DNA from: Arctopsyche grandis
Taxonomy: Eukaryota; Arthropoda; Insecta; Trichoptera; Hydropsychidae
Length of the DNA: 64,000 nt
Assembly: GCF_051622035.1 (NCBI RefSeq)
Contig: NC_135360.1
Location: 3,531,501-3,595,500, forward strand
Direction of reading: 5' to 3'
The notes beneath the pieces were generated by a model. The model made no database searches. It was not told the DNA's origin and saw only the letters and a program-made list of their open reading frames with translations. Every line of letters begins with the position of its first letter. The stretch's first letter is position 1. Shown here one piece after another: positions 1 to 10,836 of the stretch. A program made the position numbers and the translations under genes.

Positions 1-950
1 TCAGATTGAGGAGATTATATTTGATAAATACAATAAATACAAAATATTGAAAGAAAAAATGATTAATGATTTACATCATCTCAGTGGTTGTCAAGGGTTT
101 CGGACATGAAAGGCGCCCTCGGCTATTTTTTTCAAATTATCAAAACCTATTTAAGATTGACCAGCAATCAAGATCGGACATCAAATTTAATCATATTAAC
201 AATATAATATGAATTAGCGATTAGTATAAATTTTGATAACATAATAACAGTCTTTGATAACGACTATTCGTGTGAAGCATTCAAGCTACAAAAATTCTAT
301 TAGAATGGAATGGAAAATATTTTAGTTTTGTGTTTAAATCTTCAGCATCAATTCGGTGCTTTCGTTATACGTTTCTTGTACCTAGCTATCACTTTCCGAA
401 ACATTTTTAAATTTGTGACGTTGATTTAGTCCTCAAAATTCAAAAACCGATCAATTTTTTGTATTTATTCGAATTTTTTTTTCTTTACTTTACACAAATA
501 AATAAATAAATTAAAAAGAAAATACACCTTTATATTGTCTAATGCACTTTTTTTTTTATTATTTCAAAAAACATTTCAAAAAATAAAAATGTTTTCATTG
601 TTGCGAAATTAGCAGGGTATTTATAAATGTTAATAAAATAAATTATTTTGATTTTTTTTTTTATAAAGGGGCGCTTTACATTGATACAGCTATGTATGCA
701 ACACTTTGTATTAGTTCTCCAGAGATAATCGAAAATTATTATTCCAATGGGGGAAAAACATTATATTCATTTTTTTTTTAATCGGAGTTGTGCATTTTTT
801 AAATGACTTCACAATCCACATAAAATTGAAATTATCAGCAGTGATACATTACCATTACCCGTTAAAGGAAAAAAATTCAATCAGTATAAAATAAAGAATG
901 GCGTTTTTGAAAAAAGAGAATCACGCGTATCAACAATAAAAATAGCCCTT
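1..950. other. AT-rich intergenic sequence, no gene seen
   Basis: This stretch is A/T-rich with poly-A and poly-T runs and short open frames only. I see no coding similarity, RNA gene or paired repeat in it. Confidence 0.6.
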
Positions 951-1013
951 CATTGAACAGTAAAAATCCATAAAATAAAGAATTTTGCGATTGAAATGTG
1001 CAATAAGACAATG

Positions 1014-1410
1014 GACTCACCCGCGACCAGTCGATACGCGGTGTCGGGGCGCGCCAGACTGCGGATTCTGCGCAGACTCTTCCCGATTCCCCTCCCGTTT
1101 CCCGGGAAAGCGACGAACGTGTCCCGCCTTTTGGCGCGCTTTCCTCGCGAGCCCCTCACACGGTCGGGAGGCAGGGACGACGGCCGCGACCGCCGACGAA
1201 ATGGTCGTTGACGACGCTCTTCAGATACAGGAAACAGGAGCGCTCCATCTCGTCCCGATTCTCGAGATTGCGCGACGAAAATCCCGGGAAGGAACCGTCG
1301 GGAGCGCGTCTCGATTCAAACGTGCGGTTCGCGCCGCTAGCGAAAGTGAAATGGCCACAACCAAACACGTGCTCGCCGCGTTGCCATAGAGACTGCTTTG
1401 GCTCCACCTA
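1014..1410 (-). promoter_or_regulatory. CpG-rich island, possible untranslated first exon of a minus-strand gene
   Basis: The block is far richer in G+C and CpG than its AT-rich surroundings. Read on the minus strand it ends in a good splice donor, CTGGTCGCGG|GTGAGT, with the GT at 1018-1019. The minus frame entering the donor is open for about 100 codons but has no ATG. That fits a promoter with an untranslated 5' exon better than a coding exon. The gene would continue leftward out of the window. I do not recognise a product, and a chance GC-rich segment with a fortuitous donor is the alternative. Confidence 0.3.
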
Positions 1411-1669
1411 ACTCTCCTATCTCGCTCTCGCTTCGGTTCGAGTGCGCGCGTGCGAGCGAGACAAATGGGGCGACTCTGTTTGGCCTGCTGTGCGGTTTTT
1501 CCGAGCAGACGCCGCAGTGTTGTTGTCATTTTCATAGCACGCAGGAAAATCAATGTTGCATCGTCTCGCCTTTGCGTGTTTGTTTATAAATACGATTGTG
1601 CCCAACCCGATCGATACCATTATGCAACGAAAATCCATTAACTGCAACAATAACTATTGTATAATATAC

Positions 1670-1710
1670 GGTAATTGGACTATTCGTCACATTGGGGTGG
1701 TCACAAAGAC
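1670..1710 (+). repeat. Fragment of the TTCGTCAC-type interspersed repeat
   Basis: About 41 bp match one end of a roughly 205-bp repeat also found near 7023-7228 (inverted), 23305-23508, 30444-30540 and 40966-41068. It is cut off where the left arm of the next inverted-repeat element begins. Confidence 0.6.
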
Positions 1711-2023
1711 GCAAATATCGGAAGGCAAAGATCGAAAATCGAAAGATCAAAAAAAAGGGTGCATGGTAAATGGTACTATGTATATATATATATAATGTAT
1801 ATATAATATATATGAGTGGCATGCGGTGAAATTATCTCTCTTTTTGTCATACAGCCTTGTTTAATGTGCGCGCGCAGAATACGGGAGGAACAGCCTGTTC
1901 CTCTTGTTCCTGTTGTATCCTGCTCGCGCAAATTACATAAGTGAGTATGTACGACGGGGGGAGAGACCCTTTTGTTATCTTAAGATCTTTCGATTTTCGA
2001 TCTTTGCCTTCCGATATTTGCGT
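1709..2023. mobile_element. Short inverted-repeat element with 40-bp perfect arms
   Basis: Bases 1709-1748 and 1984-2023 are perfect reverse complements, beginning ACGCAAATATCGGAAGG. The enclosed 315 bp has no coding capacity and includes a TA-rich microsatellite near 1780-1815. This is the structure of a MITE or foldback element. No clear TSD is visible, so the family is unknown. Confidence 0.65.
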
Positions 2024-2060
2024 TTTCGGGCGTTTCACTTTCGGTCCCGTGAGGTAGACC

Positions 2061-2309
2061 CAATAAGGTTTCATACGATGGTTGGGTAAGATAGTTCAGG
2101 AAAAAAATTATCCAGTCAGATTTTGACCAAAACGTTTTAAACTCTGAACTGTTCGTGAAGGGTCTAAAGATAAATTAGCAACTTTATCAGTAGTTTTGGG
2201 GGAAATCATACTTAATCCGAAACTTATAAATATGAAATTTAATATTAATGGACTTGATTAATGAAATTTCCTGGACTATCTTACCCAACCATCGTATGAA
2301 ACCTTATTG
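2061..2309. mobile_element. MITE with about 43-bp terminal inverted repeats
   Basis: The termini starting CAATAAGGTTTCATACGATG are inverted repeats of about 43 bp with one mismatch, enclosing 249 bp in all. The interior is AT-rich and non-coding. I found no convincing target duplication. Confidence 0.7.
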
Positions 2310-3690
2310 TATGACTAAGATCTTATCAAGCACTAAAATGAAATTTCATAAAAATCGCAAATGCGTCTTTTTTTTGACGCTCACTGTATTTATAGACCGT
2401 GCGAATTTCGCCCTTAACTAGCTATATCTACTAAATACTTTAATAATGCTGCTATTCTATGGTTCCTTGTTATAATAATAACCATAGATCTTTCCATAAT
2501 TCTTCTCCAATCTTCTTATCTACTGAGCCAAGAGACCAAAGCAAAACATAACCTAACTTCTATTGCTATCGGAATCTGGCCCCATTACAGTCTCAGCATT
2601 TCGGAGATTGAACAGATAAAATTTTAATCACTCTATTCTTGACATTACGACAATAAATTAAATTATTAAGTCTAGGTGAAGAAAAGCTCATACATGTAAA
2701 TTCAACATAGACGTTTGTTTTTCAAGTAACTATGATACTTATTGATAAAATAAATTATATGGATATAATTTTAGTCGAAAGGACAATATATTAGAATTTC
2801 TAACTTTACTCGTGACGAATACACATAAATACATGTATTGAACCGTTCCATTCGAAGAATTCCATTATTTCGGTTGTGAGCTATGATGGAATTCTTGAAG
2901 GTCTGAAAAACGATGATGCGGCCGATCGCCCTCTTTTTGGAGACAAATTCCTTGGCATTTATTTGGAAGAAGACAACATAAATCTGGTGTGAAGTCAACG
3001 TCCGGCACGATATGGTCTTCCAGTGACCTAGATTTTTGCGTATTTGAGTCCCCGTAGATATTTATAAACAGTCAACGACGATCGACGCGATTCCCTAAAG
3101 CCGAACGCCCTGGAAATATTGTTTTTTAATTTGTAAATATGTATGCATCTTCGATTGACATATTCTGACTTCTCATTTACTGCTTTTAGTTTGTTTAATT
3201 CGAGAGACCTTGTTCTGGAGAAGGTGTTGATAAACCTTGACAATCACAATGTTACTCCTATTCTGCTGCTTATTCATATACGAGTATGTATGTATGTTAC
3301 ATATGTATGTATGTACATATTTACCGTGGTGTCATCCAATTTCCAACAAACTATTTTCCAATTATGTATGCATATTCCAAAAATCTTGAAGGTAGTATAT
3401 GAACATATGCATATGTTTTAATATATTATAGACAAGCTTATGAAGAAATTAAATTAAAAAATTTTAGTTTTATAAAATTACGCTATTAATTATTTATTTA
3501 ATTTAAGTTTGCACCATTGTGGTATTACAGGGATCCCTAATGATCTGAAATATAACATAGAAGAGAAAAAAATTCATCCATTAACATTGAAAAAAACATC
3601 CCCCCCCCCCCAATAAAAATAGTTTAATTATAAGAAATTGAATCATGTTTAATTATAATATTAACACATTGTAATTGAATCATGTTTAAT
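2310..3690. other. Intergenic, no supported gene
   Basis: The stretch is AT-rich, with a TATG/CATA microsatellite near 3283-3320 and a C-run near 3600-3612. A 59-codon open segment near 2816-2992 resembles no family I know and is not called. Confidence 0.5.
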
Positions 3691-4765
3691 TTAATTTAAT
3701 TTTACTCATTCTCTCTTGTCTTCACTCTTTCCCAACTTCTTGAACTTGATCTTCATTGCTCTTCGTTGCCCAATCATACTTTTCTGGCTTTTTTGCTTCT
3801 TGAAGGAGTTCCTTTTTCCCTTTTACATACTTATAAAATTCGATTCATGACATTTTATAATTGAAAACGCACTGAATTATGCTTTCTAATGTGTCAGTTG
3901 AAAGCTTATTTCGTTCATCTGTCCACTGAGTATTAATTAAAAAAATACATGCTCAAAGTGTGCATTACATATGTGCTGGGATAGCGTACAGGTATTGGCA
4001 CAATTTCAGTAGGTTGGTTTTTCCTTTCTGTTTCTTAAGTATTTTTAAAAAAGCATAACCATTTATCATGTACATCTTTGGTATCCCATTCTTCACGTGT
4101 TTCATTTTCAATAAATGATTTCATGTACATTACTTCCTCGTGAATTGAATCCGTGAAAAATATATTGATGTTACTTAAATATGCAATAGTTTCCTCAAAT
4201 CGTTCCCATTTGAGTACATCATTGAGAAGCATCCATGAAAAAACATCATATTTCGCGATTGGAACAGACTACTGTTCCAAATATTTAATTCGAACTTTAA
4301 AGAAATTATCCACTTCTTCATCAAACACTTTTAATTGTGTTATCGTAATTTCTTTGCATTTCTTCAGTTTGTTGTAGGTTTGTTTTGCTTTTAAACCTAT
4401 GTATTTACTAGTTAATATGTTTTACTTCTATTGTAGTTATAATAGCCTTTTCTGGTTTTTTAATTTGCTTTTCAAATAAAAACATTTGACTGTGTATAAA
4501 CATGGTGTAAAGTTCTGACAACGGATTTTTAAAGAAATCAAGTATCGCTTTTGGAGCATTTTCTTCTTTTAAGAAAAAGTCTTTCAACGCCTCGTGATAA
4601 CCATGTGCTTCTTGTGCAAACCCAATTAATTATATACTATCGGAAAGATATATATTTAAATAATATCTATGGAAAACTGGGACAAATATCCTTCTGAAGG
4701 GAACACTGGGACGCAAGCCTCAAAACGGGTACATGGCCCGTAAACTGGGACGCATGGCAACCCTA
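3690..4765 (-). pseudogene. hAT transposase remnant (3' part of transposase)
   Basis: The minus strand carries the C-terminal half of a hAT transposase in broken frames. The 4232-4035 frame reads MLLNDVLKWERFEETIAYLS and onward. After a frame break the next segment reads LLKLCQYLYAIPAHM. A further break leads to VFFLINTQWTDERNKLSTD near 3950-3880, which is the hAT dimerisation motif. The right boundary at 4765 ends GGCAACCCTA, the inverted form of the TAGGGTTGCC terminus used by the next element. No matching left terminus was found, so the copy is 5' or 3' truncated as well as decayed. It abuts a second hAT element at 4774. Confidence 0.75.
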
Positions 4766-4773
4766 CCCTAAGC

Positions 4774-5457
4774 TAGGGCTGCCAGATGATAATTTGATAA
4801 AGGAGGGCAGATGGGTCTAAAAAGGAGGATTTTCTGTAAAAAAGGAGGACATTCAGAAATTAAACGATTTTTTTATATTATTTTACTTTATTTTAATCAT
4901 ATTTAGCTGAGCTGCCAATTTTGGAAAGAAGTTCTTGGTTTTTTAACAAATAATTATAAAAATCTTCACATATCATTTTTTTGAAGTTGTATTGAGTAAG
5001 AATTAAAGATTTAACTGACTGCACACTTAGTCTATTCCTCTCTTTGCTCCACTGAGTATTAATCAGTGAAAAAACTCTTTCCACATTTGCGTTATGTGCG
5101 CTTATACAAAAATAAAACTCGCAGATCTTGAGCAGTTCTGAGAAACATTTAATGTTTTTAAAACTTTTGAAGTAGATTGTTCACTGCTCGTGCAACTTCA
5201 AATCATAATATGCTTCATCTTCATCTGATTTTGATTTAGAAATGAAATCAAGTTACAAAATTGATCGTGTAGCTTAACATCGTCAATCTCTACACCTCTG
5301 ATGCTCAAGAACTCAATGCATGAAACTAAATCATCATAAATAAGTCCCGCCCGATGTTTAGCAAAAAGGAGGACTTACAGTAGGTAAGGGAGGACGGGAG
5401 GACAAAACATGGAAAAGGAGGACATGTCCTCCTTTTGGATACCATCTGGCAACCCTA
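4774..5457 (-). mobile_element. hAT element, internally deleted, with perfect 8-bp TSD
   Basis: The element runs from TAGGGCTGCCAGATG to CATCTGGCAACCCTA, which are inverted termini with one mismatch. It is flanked by a perfect 8-bp duplication CCCTAAGC at 4766-4773 and 5458-5465. Eight-base TSDs are the hAT signature. On minus it retains the dimerisation domain (5084-4893, MERVFSLINTQWSKERNRLS), but at 684 bp it lacks most of a transposase. It is a deletion derivative that would depend on a full-length relative. Confidence 0.88.
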
Positions 5458-5465
5458 CCCTAAGC

Positions 5466-6362
5466 TCATATTTCTTAAATATTTTCTGGTTGATGAAAAT
5501 AGGACATATCCCAGATGGATCAAGTGTTTGGCCAAGCCAAAGTTGACGAAAACAGTATGTGTGTGGTAAAAACAAGATCAGATTAAAGTTTGTGGCCAAG
5601 AAAGAAGCCTTGTATAATCTAACGATCATCGTAAAGATACAAAATGTTGAAAAACATTAAAATACAATAATATTTTCTGCTCCAAATTGCCCAAACACTG
5701 CCCAAAACTTCCGACAGGTGAATGTAAATAATTACAATTCTTTTAAATCGGCTCATAAAAATGAATTAAACACAACATATCAAAGCACACACAATGGGCA
5801 ATTTCAAATTTTGGCAATGTATTAATTTGAACCGTAATTGTCTGCGCTAACGAGTCATCATGGAACTGTTTATGATTGACACAATCACTTCAGAGTCGGA
5901 GCCTAGTCACGAACTGGCCAGTAATTAATTCGGCAAATGTGCGTCAACGTGTCCATACAGGACGAATACCAATTGAGATGATCTAGCATTTGCAACGTGC
6001 AATTTCATTACACCCTAGCAGTATTTCGGCTCAACAAAGTCAGGTATATATTATATGTGTGTGTATAATACATACAGTCTAGGGTTGTAGAATAGCCGGT
6101 ACGCGCCGGTACGGCGTCTCGCCACCTTTTATCGGCACCGGTACGCGACCCGGCATAAAAATTTCAAAAATCAAAATAGTATTTTTTAGCACGGCTATAT
6201 GTCGGAGTATTTCATCACGTAAAAGTCGAGTTTATTCACGGCACGGCAATAATTAAGTACTCGCAAAAAGCAGCCGATCACAGGAGCCCAGCGCCCGAGC
6301 CTAGTAGGTCGGCCTCGTCTAGAAACCCGATTTTTACCGAAAAGAGTATCTATTCATGCTAA
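5466..6362. other. Intergenic, no supported gene
   Basis: I see no coding similarity. A segment starting near 6082 (CTAGGGTTGTAGAATAGCCGG) followed by CGGTACG-rich sequence resembles a transposon terminus, but no partner end was found. Confidence 0.4.
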
Positions 6363-6741
6363 CCAATTTTTAACCAGTATCCGTAATAATATTAGGGCTC
6401 GGTTAATATCAGGGACAGTTTCGTCTCACGAATCAACAAATTCGCAATCTTCGCAACAGTGTAATATATTAATATAGTATCAGAACTTAAAGTCCTCGAA
6501 AAGCACGAATGGCCCACCGATGTTTTTCCAGGTTTCGGAGAAACTGAAATCGAGCCTCTTTGTAAAAGATTCAAAATATCATATCCAAAAACATTGCTAG
6601 CTTTCAAGGGAGCTTTTATTCCACAAGATTTAGTTACATTAGTAAATACACAAAAATTATTCCATATAGTACCTCTGGATGGGAAAGAGGATTTAGTTCC
6701 ATGAATACTTTTATTACTAACACTAGGTCTAGATTAAAAAA
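6363..6741 (+). pseudogene. hAT transposase C-terminal fragment, copy 1
   Basis: On plus, a frame near 6535-6740 reads FGETEIEPLCKRFKISYPKT and then IPYSTSGWERGFSSMNTFIT, followed by NTRSRLK. The ERGFS-containing block is the conserved hAT dimerisation motif. A second copy, about 95% alike by eye, lies at 13896-14272. Stops and frame breaks make it non-functional. It is cut at 6741 by the inverted-repeat composite that follows. Confidence 0.7.
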
Positions 6742-6747
6742 TGGTTG

Positions 6748-6841
6748 TGGCTATTTGCAGGTTCTATATCTGCGAATTATTGGCTATTTGCAGGTACTAT
6801 ATCTGCGAATTATTGGCTATTTGCAGGTACTATATCTGCGA
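6748..6841. repeat. 33-bp tandem repeat, about 2.8 units
   Basis: Units beginning TGGCTATTTGCAGG start at 6748, 6781 and 6814 and are nearly identical. They form the subterminal part of the left arm of the surrounding inverted-repeat element. Confidence 0.85.
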
Positions 6842-7022
6842 CAGGCGCAAAGCCTTCTGCGCATGCGCGTGACCTATCACTGTCAGCGTGTTTACTGTTA
6901 AAGTTTTGTTTTAAACCTCTTAAAATTTAGTTCAAACTCGTAAAGTGACGTAGAGTAAAAAATATAATCCAAATTAGTTAATATTATTAATTGTTAGAAA
7001 ATTATTATCATATACAACGTAT

Positions 7023-7228
7023 GGTTCGGTGATTACTGGTCACAAATTACTCGTCACAAAGTCACTAAAATCTCTATAACGGAGCATCTGGCAGCCGAAA
7101 AGTCCATCATACTAACGATAACTATCATAGTAACGAGAACTTGAGTGCCAAATATTGTGTATTCGCGATTTTCATGGCAAAAATTGTCTTTGTGACCACC
7201 CCAATGTGACGAATAGTCCAATTACCAC
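7023..7228 (-). repeat. Full-length TTCGTCAC-type repeat (about 205 bp)
   Basis: It is inverted relative to the copy at 23305-23508, which it matches along its whole length. Its ends (GGTTCGGTGATTACTGGTCAC and, inverted, GGTAATTGGACTATTCGTCAC) are imperfect inverted repeats, consistent with a MITE. Confidence 0.75.
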
Positions 7229-7247
7229 AACGTATAATACCTACATA

Positions 7248-8706
7248 CAGTGGCGGACTGGCCATACAAGCGAACTGCCCGATGGCATGTGGGCCCCACT
7301 ATCTGTTGGGCCCTCAGTAAAATTAAATAACTTTTTAATTATTTCACGTGTGTAAAAATTTATAGGATATTGCACTTTGGGACCTAAAGTTTGGGCATTT
7401 CAACAAAACAATTATGCTTATTATAAAGATTATGCATATACCAATACTTATGTAATAACTACCTACTGAAATAAAAATGGGAATAAACAAATTTCCGTGA
7501 ATAATATAAAATGAATTGCTTAAAACAATTTTGATAGGACGATTCATCATCAACAAGCGATTTAAATTTACTTCATACTTTCAAAATAACATTTGATTAT
7601 GCTTCGACGATATAGTAAGATTTAAATACACAATTTTAAACAGTTTCCGAATATAAAATCTATTCCTAATCTAGATACATCCATGTATATAGAAATATAG
7701 GATAGGGGTCCCCTCCCCAAAATCCCGATTTTCGATTAACATTAATTGAAAATATTATGCATTTTTTTCAGGGACGTAATTTGGGGGGAGGCATATGGGG
7801 GCACTCGCCCCCTAAATTAAGGAATAGTGTGAATATTATGAATTCAATTATTAATGAGATACTATGGATCTACGTTTATTTCTTAGAAATTAAAATTCAA
7901 AACAAGTATATTTTGGTTTTTAAGTGGTACGCCTTGGATAAAATTCTTAGAAATTGTTCATCCTATAGAGCGAATCGTAAGAAAGGTCCCCTTTACTTTA
8001 TTTTGATAAAAATAGATGTGTAACGTTTATTTTTCCGAAAGTTCGTATATTAACGTGATCAGTGATCGATTCTGGTTCAAATTTTCGCATGACCACAAAA
8101 CTTTATCTATTGTTATTACATACATATATATGTACATAGATAAAGTGAAAAGATATTCGGTAGAAATTAAGATAGTTTTTTAGTGACTCAGTTAGATGGT
8201 CGATTTTTGTTGATCATGTGAAGATTTTTGGAAAAAAAATTTCACTTTCTTTTTTCGCTTTCTACATAATATTTTTTTAAAAATAAGCTTATTTTTTTCA
8301 TATTTTATAACTCAATAAGGTGTATGGAAAGAATATTTTCCATTTTTATTCCGATATAAAAAATATTTTTTGAAAAAAAATTCAATTTGACCAATCTTTG
8401 CCTGCCCCCCAAGAAAAAACTGAAATGACGTCCCTGAGTGTTTTCTACCGAAAGTAAAAGCCGCTTTTATGCCGCATTCTTTTATGATGCATTCTATTTA
8501 CCTAGGACAAGAGTTAAAACGAAATATACAATGTAATTTATGGATCTATTTTGCTTTTGCCATTTTTCTTGTACCTAAATTTGTTTATTCCCATTTTTGA
8601 AAAGAATATTTTGTTATATGGGGGGGGGGGGGACAAATTTTTTTAACCCTGGGTGAGCCCCCTTTGACTCCTGGCATGCACTAATTTCAGTCCCAGTCCG
8701 CCACCG
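7248..8706. mobile_element. hAT-type non-autonomous element with perfect 8-bp TSD
   Basis: The termini CAGTGGCGGACTGG (left) and CCAGTCCGCCACCG (right) are inverted repeats. Both sides carry the identical 8-bp duplication CCTACATA (7240-7247 and 8707-8714), as expected for hAT insertion. The 1,459-bp interior has no transposase that I can recognise. It is interrupted by a further element at 7769-8436 and has a long G-run near 8620-8632. Confidence 0.85.
7769..8436. mobile_element. GACGTCATTT-family element nested inside the hAT element
   Basis: It begins CAGGGACGTAATTTGGGGGG and ends CTGAAATGACGTCCCTG, so the outer 14 or so bases are inverted repeats. Partial relatives lie at 21941-22210 and 22461-22720, sharing the segments CACTCGCCCCC and AAAATTCTTAGAAATTGTTC. 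It is non-coding. The target duplication is unclear. Confidence 0.75.
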
Positions 8707-8937
8707 CCTACATACATACAAGTACAAGCCGCGAACTAGCTAAATGATATAAATCTATTATAATAACGTGCGAAATTTATTTGCCTCATGTACATATAAT
8801 GAACGATTGATTAAACAAGTCTAGCATACATTAAATGTAAGAAATTATAATCGGATTATAAGTTCACGCGCATGCGCAGAAGGCTTTGCGCCTTTCGCAG
8901 ATATAGTACCTGCACATAGCCACAACTTAAAAAAATA

Positions 8938-9080
8938 GACCAGTTTTTTCGTGACCAATTTTCGGGTGTGACCAGTTTTCTCGTGACCAGTTTTAGGGTG
9001 TGACCAGTTTTAGTGTGACGGGAGATCACGTGTGACCGATCTAGAGCGACCGGTTGTCCTGTGACCGGTTCTCATTTGAC
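8938..9080. repeat. Degenerate tandem array of a GTGACCAGTTTT motif
   Basis: GTGACCAGTTTT and close variants (GTGACCAATTTT, GTGACCGGTT) recur about every 17-20 bp, seven or so times. The core resembles the GTGACCAGTAAT end of the TTCGTCAC repeat family, from which the array may derive. Confidence 0.7.
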
Positions 9081-9082
9081 TA

Positions 9083-9187
9083 TGGCAGCACCGGTCGCCA
9101 TCGTTGACATTGGAGTTGGGGTTGTAATTCGGCCATTCGGTCCTGACTCGTGAGGGAGAAACTACCCTGTTACCCCGAGACCCAAAA
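9083..9187 (+). repeat. Degraded LTR fragment related to the 123-bp gypsy LTR
   Basis: The segment from GGCAGCACCGGTCGCCAT to CCGAGACCCA is alignable with the LTR at 22223-22345 and the LTRs at 33496 and 37688. It is clearly diverged and shortened, so it is an old fossil of the same family. Confidence 0.6.
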
Positions 9188-9535
9188 GCCCGAGAAAAAA
9201 AACCCACGCTGTGTGATTTCGCCCTTAGGAGAGGACAGAGGCAGAAAGAGCCGCAAAGAGTGGCAGAAATTTGCCTCGCACCAGAGCACATAGTCACATC
9301 ACATTCAAACAGCAACCGTTTCTGGTGAGTGACGTCACGTTCTAGAAAGACAGAATATTTACATTCTCGATTAGCGCATGGGAGTTATTGGATTCTTGAC
9401 GAGACTTTCAAGGTATCAGTTAACCACCATACATTCGAAGTAAGGGCTATCGAATGGTAGGATTTTACCGTTGATTTATATATTGATGACAAAGACACAG
9501 TCGGCTTGTGAAGATATTTACCGAAATTAGGAATC
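9188..9535. other. Spacer, no supported gene
   Basis: Moderate GC and short open frames only; nothing recognised. Confidence 0.4.
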
Positions 9536-9750
9536 TTGTACGCCACCCAAAATGTTTTCCCCGGAGTGGAGACTAAGCTCTGCTTTTTTCACTTTGGGCA
9601 GTGCGTTTGGCATAAGAGTATCCAGAGTTCCGGGCTGGCGGGGCAATGCCAACAAGACGTGAAATTCTCGCATCCACTGAGGCAGCTGACCGCTTCGGCG
9701 TTTGTACCGTGGCAGAGCATTCCCGAAGCTTTCGATGCAATCAAAGATAC

Positions 9751-9912
9751 TATGGAGGATGAACGAATGAGACGACTGGCATGTTAATGCACGTGTTTAT
9801 TATATGACAGCTGAAGACAGAGTGAGTAGTAGCTCTCCGAACCCAGCCGGGTTGGTCCCCACTCGCAGGAAGGCAACCAAACTCGACCATGTCGTATGAG
9901 CGAGCCGCCACA
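9751..9912 (-). repeat. 162-bp LTR, copy 1 of the tandem element
   Basis: On minus it starts TGTGGCGGCTCG and ends CCATA, and contains the AATAAA sequence (ATAATAAACACG). The same LTR occurs alone at 38358-38519 and 39988-40149. Confidence 0.88.
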
Positions 9913-10674
9913 TCACTCCCCCCCCAGCATCAGCGATACCAAAATTACAAAGAAACAAATTTTACAAAAGAAAAAAAATTATTGTTACACAAAGAGAAAA
10001 AATTATTACGTGGGGAGAAAAATAAATGTTGACGTGGGTCATCCGCTGTGTACATAGGTGTACCGCCCTGAATGGTCGATAGATTCGAGGGCGGTGACGT
10101 CGCGAGCAGGACGGTGGGTGGTCCGATGGTCGCGCGATGCGATGCTGCGGCGGCGCCGCTCTTCCGAGGCTGATGTCGGTTGGTGGGGCGGCGGGGGCGG
10201 CAGGGGCATCGATGTGGTTGATGATACTCCGAGCTGGACTGTGAGTCGTTGTGGCTCGTGGAGGTGTTGTAGCGCTACCGCCCGTCTCGGCGTGACGACG
10301 CTCGTGGGGACGGACGGGGCCTTGATGATGATGATGATGATGATGGTGCTGAGGTGGTGTATGTCTTGTGGTGCTGGATGACCGTTCTATGTGTAGTGGA
10401 TCGCGCATGACTCCACATCCAGCTGTCAAGATCGTCGTCTCATTCGCTCCCCCATTTTTTAAGAGCACCTGTCGTCGACGTTGTGGCTGGACGTCGGTAG
10501 GTAGGTAGGTAGCCGTGTCTGCTCGTTTATTGTCACCCGCGGGCCGCGACGCGTGTTGATGGCGATGGGGGCGCGGCGGGTAGCTGGTAGCGGGTAGCCT
10601 GGCTCGGCGAGGCAGGGATGAGCGGCATGTTGAAATTGATCGAGGCTGCGTGGCTCGATGTCGGGGGTCACCAG

Positions 10675-10836
10675 TATGGAGGATGAACGAATGAGACGAC
10701 TGGCATGTTAATGCACGTGTTTATTATATGACAGCTGAAGACAGAGTGAGTAGTAGCTCTCCGAACCCAGCCGAGTTGGTTCCCACTCGCAGGAAGGCAA
10801 CCAAACTCGACCATGTCGTATAAGCGAGCCGCCACA
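10675..10836 (-). repeat. 162-bp LTR, middle copy of the tandem element
   Basis: It serves both internal regions: a primer-site sequence lies on one side and a polypurine tract on the other. This is the arrangement produced by unequal recombination between LTRs or by tandem integration. Confidence 0.88.

Larger units (their letters stand above)
6741..8927. mobile_element. Composite element bounded by about 90-bp inverted repeats
   Basis: The left end (GTTGTGGCTATTTGCAGG, then CTATATCTGCGA, then GGCGCAAAGCCTTCTGCGCA) recurs inverted at about 8865-8927. The left arm holds three 33-bp units while the right arm holds one. Poly-A-rich TTAAAAAA sequence flanks both sides, a possible target duplication. 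The 2.2-kb interior is filled by later insertions: a TTCGTCAC repeat, then a hAT element that itself hosts another element. Confidence 0.65.

Noticed and set aside
2816-2992. Open segment containing YDGILEGLKNDDAADRPLFG
   Set aside because: It looks protein-like, but I recognise no family and see no convincing splice sites or start codon.
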